This document shows positions 7,593 to 13,546 of a stretch of 18,130 nucleotides of DNA, one piece after another (the stretch's first letter is position 1; each line of letters opens with the position of its first letter). Made by a program: the position numbers and the translations under genes. The stretch comes from JBLHLB01 sp047618505 (lineage in GTDB: Bacteria; Planctomycetota; UBA1135; GCA-002686595), in assembly GCA_047618505.1 (NCBI GenBank), contig JBLHLB010000046.1, positions 1 through 18,130 of the forward strand. The letters are read 5' to 3'. Under the pieces are notes generated by a model. The model worked only from the letters and a program-made list of their open reading frames with translations, had not been told where the DNA came from and did not search any database.

Positions 7593-8702
7593 ATGACCAT
7601 CGAGCACGAAAGCCCCCCCGAAGAAACCCCGGTTGACCCGACTGTGGCGGGGCATGTCAAAGACGGGGCGGCGGATTCGCCGGTGAAGGACGCCGCCTGG
7701 CCAGAGGAATCAGTTCTCGATGTTTCCGTCGTCGTGCCGGTTCAGAGCTCCGATGCCGAAGTGGAACAGGTCTTCGACGCCCTCGGCCGCGAGTTGGATG
7801 ACGAAGGTTGCGATTGGGAGATGTTCTTTGTCTTTGACGGCGTGTCGGGCAAGGCCTATAGCACCGTGGAAGCGTTGTTGAGCAAGCACCCCAATCGCGT
7901 TCGAATCATCAGCTTCAAGAATGCCTTTGGTGAGTCGGTCTGCCTCTCGGCAGCCATGGAGCGTGCCCGCGGACGCTACATCCTGACTTCGCCGCAGTAC
8001 GTTCAGATTGACCCCGGCGAGATTCGCAGCATGCTTGCGGCCCTGGACGATGGCGCCGACTTTGTGACGCCCTGGCGTCACCCCCGCGTGGATCCCTGGC
8101 TCAACCGTTTTCAGTCGGTGGCCTTTAACGTGATCTTGCGACAAGTCGTGCGCATGCATTTTCACGACCTCAACTGCTACTTCCGTGCCATCCGCCGCGA
8201 GGTGTTAGACGACGTCGCCGTCTACGGCGACATGTACCGCTTCCTACCATTGATTGCCTTCCGCCAAGGCTTCCGCGTGGTCGAAGTGAAGGTTCGCCAC
8301 CTGAAGGAATGGGGTACCACGGGCTTCTTCGGTATCGGGATCTATGCGCGCCGCGGGCTCGACATCTTGGCGGTCATGTTCCTGACCAAGTTCACGCTCA
8401 AACCCCTGCGCTTTTTCGGAATGGTTGGCGGAAGCTTCGGTGGTCTCGGAGGGCTGATCTGTCTTTGGATGACGGTTCAGAAGCTCTTTTACGGACAGAG
8501 TGTTTCGGGTCGACCGATGTTGCTGCTGGGGGTCCTGCTCATTGTCCTCGGTGTCCAGATCATCGGCTTCGGCTTGGTGGGGGAGATCATCATCTTCTCC
8601 CAGGCACGCAACCTGAAGGAATACAGGATCGAGCGCATCTACGATGTCGTGGGATCCGATAAGGACCTGCCCGGTGTCACGGAAGTCAACGCCGGTGCTT
8701 AG
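7593..8702 (+). CDS. Family 2 glycosyltransferase paralogue lacking the DxD motif (probable pseudo-glycosyltransferase)
   Basis: This 369-residue protein aligns along most of its length with the preceding glycosyltransferase: SVVVPV at the start, RVRIISFKNAFGES against RVRVIHFRRNFGQT, LNCYFRAIRRE against TGCTLKAFRRE, YRFLPL against HRFLPV, and KPLRFFG against RPLQYFG just before the first of two C-terminal membrane helices (about 272-293 and 308-335). The catalytic stretch is not kept. Where the neighbour has DADLQNDP, this one has PQYVQIDP, so both aspartates of DxD are replaced (Pro134 and Tyr136 by alignment). VNDHSQD is replaced by VFDGVSG. The N-terminal 40 residues are an acidic, disordered-looking extension. 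It lies 66 bp after its partner. It may be a non-catalytic subunit or use altered chemistry; loss of activity is inferred. Confidence 0.88.
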   Translation: MTIEHESPPEETPVDPTVAGHVKDGAADSPVKDAAWPEESVLDVSVVVPVQSSDAEVEQVFDALGRELDDEGCDWEMFFVFDGVSGKAYSTVEALLSKHPNRVRIISFKNAFGESVCLSAAMERARGRYILTSPQYVQIDPGEIRSMLAALDDGADFVTPWRHPRVDPWLNRFQSVAFNVILRQVVRMHFHDLNCYFRAIRREVLDDVAVYGDMYRFLPLIAFRQGFRVVEVKVRHLKEWGTTGFFGIGIYARRGLDILAVMFLTKFTLKPLRFFGMVGGSFGGLGGLICLWMTVQKLFYGQSVSGRPMLLLGVLLIVLGVQIIGFGLVGEIIIFSQARNLKEYRIERIYDVVGSDKDLPGVTEVNAGA

Positions 8703-8731
8703 GTGGTGCATTCCGTCGCGCCCGAGGCAAG

Positions 8732-8767
8732 CTTGGGCGAAGTCCCCAAGGCCTAGGCCCAGTTTTT
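8732..8767 (+). terminator. Weak hairpin plus T-run after the glycosyltransferase pair
   Basis: CTTGGG (8732-8737) pairs with CCCAAG (8745-8750) across a 7-nt loop. A 10-bp palindrome GGCCTAGGCC (8750-8759) and TTTTT (8763-8767) follow. The T-run is not directly next to the first stem, so this may be a partial terminator within the 102-bp gap before the FemAB-like gene, or only a chance structure. Confidence 0.3.
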
Positions 8768-8804
8768 CCAACGCGCCGCAGGCAATCCATCAGCGCCGAA
8801 CAAA

Positions 8805-9953
8805 ATGACGTCAGGACAGAAAGCAGCCCATCGGGGAGAAGCCAATAGGCCCGCCGCGATCTCCCCACCGGAGGAGCATGAGGGCTTGGCTACCGGCTCA
8901 TCTGGGGAATCACTTGAGCTTGTTCTGCGGCCTTCAACCGATGCCGACGACGCCGCCCGTGACGAGTTCGTGCGCAGTCATGAACGCGCCAGCTTCTTCC
9001 ACCAAAGTGGTTGGCGTCGCGTCATTCGCAGGGTTTACGGTCACTTCCCGCGGGATCTAGTCGCCTTCCGAGGCAAACGCTGTGTGGGGGTGTTGCCCTT
9101 GATGGAAACGCGATCTCTGACCGGAGGGCGTAGCTTGATCTCGGTTCCCTACGGCGTCTACGGGGGACCCCTGGGCGAAACCCAGGAGATCGAAGTTCAA
9201 TTGCGCGAGATGGCCAAGGTCCTGGCGGAGGAGCTCAAGGTCAAGCGGCTCGAGATCCGCAACCGCCTCGACCCCGGCGATGACGGGATGCTGGAGAGCT
9301 CGCTGTACTACACGTTCATCAAGGACCTGCCGAGGGACCCCGAGGACGTACTCAAGGGCATGCCCAAGAAGGCCCGCGCCGAGGCCCGCAAGGCGCGCAA
9401 GCAGCACGGTCTGGAGTTGGTTCAGGGCGAGTGGTTTGTGCAGGACCTCTGCCGCCTCTTCTTTCAGAACAAGCATTCCCTGGGCTCCCCCGGATTGCCC
9501 CTGAAGCACTTCCAAGCGATCCAAGAGGAATTCGGCAAGGACATCGCTGTGCACATCGTGCGTAAGGATCGCCAACCCGTCTCCGCCGTCATGTCCTTCT
9601 GCTTTCGGGACACCTTGATCGCCTACTACGCTGGCACAGTCCCCGGCGCGGATCGCGCTTGCAGCGCAAGCAACTTCATGTACATGGCTCTACAGGAATG
9701 GGCAGTGGAACAGGGCTACGGCGTCTTTGACTTCTGCCGCAGTCGCGCCGACTCCGGAGCTTTCTCCTTCAAGCGCCACCAGGGCTTCGAGCCCCAGCAA
9801 TTGCACTACCGCTTTCACCAGGTGAAGGCCAAGGGGCTGCCCTCCTTCAACCCATCCAACCCCAAGACGCGCGTCCTGCGCGACACCTGGTCGAAGTTAC
9901 CGATCTGGTTCACCCAGGCGGCATCGGAGAGATTGGCTCGGTATCTGCCCTAG
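8805..9953 (+). CDS. FemAB-like acyltransferase (GNAT fold), exopolysaccharide/exosortase-associated type
   Basis: This 382-residue cytoplasmic protein has the double-GNAT architecture of FemAB/peptidoglycan-bridge-type aminoacyl- or acyltransferases. The first half contains FFHQSGWRRVIRRVYG, a GVLPLMETRSL strand and SVPYGVYGGPLG. Its middle has the basic MPKKARAEARKARKQHGLEL segment typical of the family. The second half has VSAVMSFCFRDTLIAYYAGT and the ending YGVFDFCRSRADSGAFSFKRHQGF. This pattern matches the FemAB-like proteins that accompany exopolysaccharide and PEP-CTERM/exosortase loci, but no exosortase is in this window and the real substrate is unknown. It follows the two glycosyltransferases on the same strand after a 102-bp gap and converges with gmhB. 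ATG 8805 has no obvious RBS, and the first about 35 residues look disordered, so the true start could be later. Confidence 0.85.
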   Translation: MTSGQKAAHRGEANRPAAISPPEEHEGLATGSSGESLELVLRPSTDADDAARDEFVRSHERASFFHQSGWRRVIRRVYGHFPRDLVAFRGKRCVGVLPLMETRSLTGGRSLISVPYGVYGGPLGETQEIEVQLREMAKVLAEELKVKRLEIRNRLDPGDDGMLESSLYYTFIKDLPRDPEDVLKGMPKKARAEARKARKQHGLELVQGEWFVQDLCRLFFQNKHSLGSPGLPLKHFQAIQEEFGKDIAVHIVRKDRQPVSAVMSFCFRDTLIAYYAGTVPGADRACSASNFMYMALQEWAVEQGYGVFDFCRSRADSGAFSFKRHQGFEPQQLHYRFHQVKAKGLPSFNPSNPKTRVLRDTWSKLPIWFTQAASERLARYLP

Positions 9954-9982
9954 GTCGGTCGGCTTGATAGCTTGGCGCTCTC

Positions 9983-10567
9983 CTACAGCGTCGACAAAAA
10001 GTCATCGACGGCGGAGCCCAGGTCCGTGAAGCGGCGTGTGCGTTCGCGCTCCGCGTCGGGCATTGCATCGAAGCTCGATTTGCCCTTGCCCGAATTCACC
10101 AGGGCCAGGTGCTTAAGTCCTGCGCGAGCCCCGGCTTCCAGGTCGCGGGCGGTGTCGCCGATCATGGTGGAACGCTTGAGATCGAGGCTCAGTTGTCGTG
10201 CCGCCTCCGTAAGCATCCCCGCGCCGGGCTTACGCCAGTCAGCCTTGTCCGCGTGCCTGGGATCCGGGAAGTCCGGGTGGTAGGCGGCGAAGAGAATCAG
10301 ATCTAGCTTGGCACCTTCCGCCGCAAGCAACTCCTCCAGTCGCGCATGCACCCGCGCTAGATCCGCTTCGTTGAAGTACCCGCGCGCAATCCCGCTCTGG
10401 TTCGTGACCAGTACAACCGGGACGCCCCGCGCATTCAGCTTCGCCACAGCCAGAGCTGCGCCGGGATAGAGCACGACCCCTTTGGGATCGCCCAGGTAGC
10501 CAAGCTCGTCAATCAGCGTCCCATCGCGGTCCAAGAAGGCCGCGGCCCGAAGTTGTCGGTCGTCCAA
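9983..10567 (-). CDS. gmhB: D-glycero-D-manno-heptose-1,7-bisphosphate 7-phosphatase (HAD family), zinc ligands absent
   Basis: GmhB removes the 7-phosphate from heptose bisphosphate in ADP-heptose synthesis for the LPS core or other surface glycans. The protein has about 194 residues and carries all HAD motifs: FLDRDGT with nucleophile and acid Asp13 and Asp15, VTNQSGIARGYF (54-65), WRKPGAGM (111-118) and GDTARDLEAG. The four ligands of the structural zinc loop of known GmhB proteins (CPHH...CDC) read Ala94, Tyr96, Ala109 and Trp111 here by alignment, so no zinc site is expected. I chose TTG 10567 because it gives the family's normal length and has AGGCGG six bases upstream. The longer ATG frame from 10696 would overlap the preceding lipoprotein gene. 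The start is 11 bp after that gene's stop, so the two are probably one operon. A related HAD phosphatase (HisB-N type) is a less likely reading. Confidence 0.82.
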   Translation of the reverse strand: MDDRQLRAAAFLDRDGTLIDELGYLGDPKGVVLYPGAALAVAKLNARGVPVVLVTNQSGIARGYFNEADLARVHARLEELLAAEGAKLDLILFAAYHPDFPDPRHADKADWRKPGAGMLTEAARQLSLDLKRSTMIGDTARDLEAGARAGLKHLALVNSGKGKSSFDAMPDAERERTRRFTDLGSAVDDFLSTL

Positions 10568-10577
10568 GGTCGGCCGC

Positions 10578-11105
10578 CTACTGCTCGCCTTCTTCAAGGG
10601 GCACAAGTCGCGCGAAGATGCGTCCGGGCGAGAGTGCGTCGTTCGTGCGGATAGGAGCAACCAGGTTCCAGAAGGGGAGAATGAAGCCCGAGGCAAAGCC
10701 GGTGGATTTGTTCGTGCCTAGCTTCCAGGAGATGACTTTAATCGTCTTGTCTTGGAGCAGCTCGATCGAGGCCGGGTAGTAGCCCGGATATTCCAGGCGG
10801 ATGACATGATCCTCGCCCTCGTCAAGGTGCAGCTTGCAGGGCGTGACATAGCCCGACTCCTTGCCGTCCACAAAGAGTAGGGCTCCGGGGGGCTCCGAAT
10901 CCAAATAGGTGCCAGGGGGAGTCTCGCTGATACAGGCCGGCGTCAAGCAAAGGAGTCCCAGGAGTAAGCCTTTCCGCAGACCCGAGCGCGGGCGTAGCAA
11001 CGGGGCTAGGAAGATTCCGCGACGGGCGCCGCGAGGGTTTCGAGTGGGACCGGTCGCTTTGACCACGGGGGGTCGCCGCCGGAGGAGCGATGTCAGCTTG
11101 GGCAT
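10578..11105 (-). CDS. PEGA-domain lipoprotein
   Basis: This is a small envelope lipoprotein of unknown role. A hydrophobic stretch (GLLLGLLCLTPAC) ends in a lipobox-like LTPAC with the acylated Cys codon at 10934. A PEGA-type repeat follows: YLDSEPPGALLFVDGKESGYVTP, then a GEDHVIRLEYPGYYP strand pair, a beta-rich motif found on bacterial surface proteins. Near the C-terminus, GFASGFILPFWNLVAP is hydrophobic and could touch or span a membrane. The start is uncertain. ATG 11105 gives an unusually long 57-residue basic lead before the Cys, whereas TTG 11000 would give a normal 22-residue lipoprotein signal; neither has a strong RBS. gmhB follows 11 bp downstream on the same strand. The gene diverges from the membrane glycosyltransferase gene. 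Confidence 0.75.
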   Translation of the reverse strand: MPKLTSLLRRRPPVVKATGPTRNPRGARRGIFLAPLLRPRSGLRKGLLLGLLCLTPACISETPPGTYLDSEPPGALLFVDGKESGYVTPCKLHLDEGEDHVIRLEYPGYYPASIELLQDKTIKVISWKLGTNKSTGFASGFILPFWNLVAPIRTNDALSPGRIFARLVPLEEGEQ

Positions 11106-11193
11106 TGAGGAATTGTCGAGTCCAAACGGGCATGACGCAAGCACCGCGGGTCCCGTGGTTTACAAGAGCCTCCTCACGTGCCAACGTGGGCCC

Positions 11194-12678
11194 GTGGGAT
11201 CTCCCTATTCACGCCCCTATGTCGATAATCCCGACGACAACCCCTGGTCGAACTGGACACCCCAGCGCAGGCTTGTGGCGGGTCTTCTGGTCACAATCGT
11301 CCTCGGCTGCCTGGCTCGTTTCATGGCCCTTGGATCCTGGTCTCTTTGGCTGGATGAGTCCCTGACCCTGGCGGATTCCTACCATTCTCAGGACATGAAT
11401 AACCCCGTGGGCTATGCCTTGATGGGGTGGTTCTACCAATTGGGGGGAGAACGTCCGGGGGAATACCTGATGCGCGTTCCTGCAGCGGTGATGGGGGTTG
11501 TGTCGATTCTCCTTACCATTTGGTGCTTCTGGCCCGTGGTCGGTCGCTATGCGTCACTTGGGGCTGGCGCGCTACTAGCGGTTTCGAGCTGGCACATCTA
11601 TTGGTCCCAAAACGCGCGCTTCTACACCTTGGCCATGGCCCTCAGTCTCCTGGGGTCGGGCATGGTCCTGCGGGCGATACTTGGGGTGGGGAAGAGGCGG
11701 CTTTGGATGGGACTGATTGTCCTCGGCCTGGCACCGGTGGTGCATCCCAGCGCGGCGATTCTGCTCGGTTCCTTGATCCTGGCCCTTTGGATCGGGCGCT
11801 GGACGGGCGCCTTCGCCGCCTTCCCGCCTCAGCCGGCGGTTTGGCGCGTGCTGTCCTTCGCCGTTCTCCTCGGCGTCTTTCTGGGCTCCGGCTGGTCCTT
11901 CCAGGTCTTGGTCGATTGGAAGGAGAGACAGGGCGAAGGCACGCCACTGCACCTGCTGCTGAGTTCCGGCTACAACATTACACCGGCCATCGCGCTCGGT
12001 GCCTTGGTTGGAACCTGGGTGGCCCTGAAGCGACTCAAGGGTCCGACGGTAATCCCCGTCTATGTTTGCCTGCTGCTTAGCGCAGTGGCCGTTGGCCTGT
12101 CTTTCTTTGTGCGCGTCAGCGCCCAATACATCTTCGTGCTCCTGCCCTGGATCTGCCTCTTGGCAGCTCTGCCGCTGGTGCTCTTAGAAAAAGCTGAGCA
12201 CGAAGCCGACGGCGTTCCCCTGCCTACGCGAAAGACTGCCCTGTGCGCTATCTATCTCGCTGTCCTGGCTCTTCCCAGTCTCGTGGACAGCAGCCTCTAT
12301 TTCAGCGTGCGCCATGGGGACCGGCCGCGTTGGCGCGAGGCCTACCGTCATGTCTTCGAGAACCAGGCCCGGGGCGATCTGATCCTTGGAATGGACGCCC
12401 CCGTGGGGGAGTATTACCTGGACCCGCGCGGTACGGACCTGCGTGCGTGGCGGCGTGTTGGTTGGCTGGATAGTTACCGCACGCGCCTGGCCGATCGCTG
12501 GTCACGCTATCCCCGGCGCACATGGTTTGTGATTCAGCCGGAGCTACTCGCGGACTGGTCCGCGGAGGACCGCGACGACTTCCTGGAACTCCTCAAGGCC
12601 GAGTGCGAACTACAGGCCGAGTTCCCCATTCCCTACACCCCGCGATCCCTGGGTGTAGAGGTTTGGCTGCGGCCTTAG
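11194..12678 (+). CDS. GT-C membrane glycosyltransferase (PMT/ArnT-like, family 39 type)
   Basis: This integral membrane protein of about 494 residues has the hallmark of GT-C enzymes that use polyprenyl-phosphate sugars. The first transmembrane helix (RLVAGLLVTIVLGCLARFMAL) is followed at once by SLWLDESLTLADS, the acidic loop motif (DE) placed on the outer face in ArnT/PMT proteins. I count roughly ten further hydrophobic segments up to about nucleotide 12290, then a soluble C-terminal domain of about 130 residues (from HGDRPRWREAYRHVFEN to the end). It probably glycosylates a lipid, protein or glycan on the periplasmic side. The family 2 enzyme at 6480-7526 could make its donor. Start choice is poor: GTG 11194 and GTG 11155 are both possible with no RBS. 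The ATG-initiated frame from 10909 would overlap the lipoprotein gene on the other strand. It converges with efp. Confidence 0.82.
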   Translation: MGSPYSRPYVDNPDDNPWSNWTPQRRLVAGLLVTIVLGCLARFMALGSWSLWLDESLTLADSYHSQDMNNPVGYALMGWFYQLGGERPGEYLMRVPAAVMGVVSILLTIWCFWPVVGRYASLGAGALLAVSSWHIYWSQNARFYTLAMALSLLGSGMVLRAILGVGKRRLWMGLIVLGLAPVVHPSAAILLGSLILALWIGRWTGAFAAFPPQPAVWRVLSFAVLLGVFLGSGWSFQVLVDWKERQGEGTPLHLLLSSGYNITPAIALGALVGTWVALKRLKGPTVIPVYVCLLLSAVAVGLSFFVRVSAQYIFVLLPWICLLAALPLVLLEKAEHEADGVPLPTRKTALCAIYLAVLALPSLVDSSLYFSVRHGDRPRWREAYRHVFENQARGDLILGMDAPVGEYYLDPRGTDLRAWRRVGWLDSYRTRLADRWSRYPRRTWFVIQPELLADWSAEDRDDFLELLKAECELQAEFPIPYTPRSLGVEVWLRP

Positions 12679-12702
12679 CAGCCCTGACGACTCCCGGCAA
12701 TC

Positions 12703-13272
12703 CTAGGAGTTTGCGCGTCCAGCGAAGTCGCCGGTGTCGGTGTTGACCTTGATCTCTTCGCCGGCGGCGATGTGAATCGGCACCTTGATGGCTAGGCCAG
12801 TCTCGAGGATTGCGTCTTTCTTTACACCCGAGGTCGTGTTGCCTTTCACCGCAGCGTCCGCTTCTTTGACGATGAGCGTCACCTGGGAGGGCAGCTCGAC
12901 GCCGATGGGAATCGAATCATGGAAGGTGACTTCGATGATGGTGTTCTCGCGTACGAAGCCCATCTTTTCGCCGACGAAATCCACGGTGAGGGGGAACTGC
13001 TCATAGGTCTCGCCATCCATGAAAATGTAGGACCCGTTGCCTTCGCGATACAAGTACTCGCACTGGCGACGATCCAAGTAGGCCACATCCATCATGTCGT
13101 TTGAACCCAGTCGCATTGAATTGGACTGTCCGGTCTTCAGCGACTTGGTCTTGATCTGAATGATCGCCCGCAGGTTGCCGGGGGTCTTGTGTGTGTACTC
13201 GGTGATAAGAAGCAAGTCGTCGCCCTTTTCAATCACCTGACCCTTCCGAAGTTCGGTTGCTCTAACTGCCAT
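12703..13272 (-). CDS. efp: Translation elongation factor P, with Asn at the usual modification site
   Basis: EF-P enters the ribosomal E site and rescues stalls at polyproline. The length (189 residues) and three-domain OB-type architecture match the family: N-terminal KOW-like domain (residues about 2-65), the central region with YLYREGNGSYIFMDGETYEQFPL, and the C-terminal domain ending VKVPIHIAAGEEIKVNTDTGDFAGRA, a close match to the EF-P signature. The start MAVRATELRKGQVIEKG was chosen because it fits the family; the longer frame to 13326 adds 18 unlikely residues. In the loop tip that normally reads PGKG or PGRG with a modified Lys or Arg, this protein has TPGNLRA with Asn33, so neither lysylation nor rhamnosylation of that residue is possible. 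The gene lies downstream of rpoN on the same strand but is separated by hairpins and a G-tract region. Confidence 0.93.
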   Translation of the reverse strand: MAVRATELRKGQVIEKGDDLLLITEYTHKTPGNLRAIIQIKTKSLKTGQSNSMRLGSNDMMDVAYLDRRQCEYLYREGNGSYIFMDGETYEQFPLTVDFVGEKMGFVRENTIIEVTFHDSIPIGVELPSQVTLIVKEADAAVKGNTTSGVKKDAILETGLAIKVPIHIAAGEEIKVNTDTGDFAGRANS

Positions 13273-13344
13273 GGAATCAATCTCAATTCGCGCCAAGGGA
13301 GATGACGCCCCATCCGGAGCGCGCACCCAGGAAGAGTAACAAAA

Positions 13345-13379
13345 CCCCCACCCCCATCAGCCTCACCCCCGAAACCCCC
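13345..13379 (-). promoter_or_regulatory. Four G5 tracts (putative G-quadruplex) upstream of efp
   Basis: On the minus strand, runs of five G occur at 13379-13375, 13370-13366, 13355-13351 and 13349-13345, with loops of 4, 10 and 1 nt. They lie 73 bp upstream of the efp start on its sense strand, in an otherwise AC-rich (plus-strand) 274-bp gap between rpoN and efp. This fits the usual pattern of an intramolecular G-quadruplex, which could act in the promoter DNA or in the efp leader RNA. No function is shown by sequence. Confidence 0.55.
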
Positions 13380-13464
13380 AAAAAAACCTAACTCCCAAGA
13401 TCCACAGACTCATCAATTAGTATTCCCCGCGACCCAGCCATCAATCCCCACAGGCCACTTCCCC

Positions 13465-13502
13465 AAAGCCGGCTTTCGCGGCCCAACGCCGTCAGGCGTT
13501 GG
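13465..13502. repeat. Palindrome and long hairpin downstream of rpoN
   Basis: A perfect 12-bp palindrome AAAGCCGGCTTT (13465-13476) is followed by CCAACGCC (13483-13490), loop GTCA, GGCGTTGG (13495-13502), an 8-bp perfect stem with a tetraloop. Both lie beyond the proposed rpoN terminator in the direction of rpoN transcription. They could be a second terminator or an RNA-stabilising structure, or, in the other orientation, an upstream element for efp. Confidence 0.5.
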
Positions 13503-13505
13503 CCC

Positions 13506-13546
13506 AAAAAAAGGCAGCGACGGCGCCTTTTATGCGCCTGCGGCGC
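13506..13546 (-). terminator. Probable intrinsic terminator of rpoN
   Basis: Directly after the rpoN stop (13549-13547, minus strand) comes a 5-bp stem GCGCC/GGCGC (13534-13538 with 13542-13546, 3-nt loop). Next is a 7-bp stem (13525-13531 with 13509-13515, 9-nt loop). On the minus strand this second stem ends in a run of seven T (13512-13506). This is a good rho-independent terminator for rpoN, and suggests that efp has its own promoter or depends on read-through. Confidence 0.6.

Noticed and set aside
10909..11193. ATG-initiated N-terminal extension of the GT-C enzyme
   Set aside because: It is an Arg-rich, low-quality translation that would overlap the lipoprotein gene on the opposite strand; the enzyme is complete from about 11194.
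11590..11605. Second sigma-54-like site TGGCAC-N5-TTGGT
   Set aside because: The -12 element lacks the GC of consensus and the site is within the same coding sequence.
11729..11744. Sigma-54-like promoter TGGCAC-N5-GTGCA
   Set aside because: It has a mismatch in the -12 element and lies inside the coding region of the GT-C glycosyltransferase, far from any start on that strand.
11427..12080. Plus-strand open frame of 217 codons in a second frame of the glycosyltransferase gene
   Set aside because: It is a Gly/Arg/Pro-rich translation typical of the out-of-frame reading of GC-rich DNA, and the overlapping frame has clear membrane helices and the WLDES motif.
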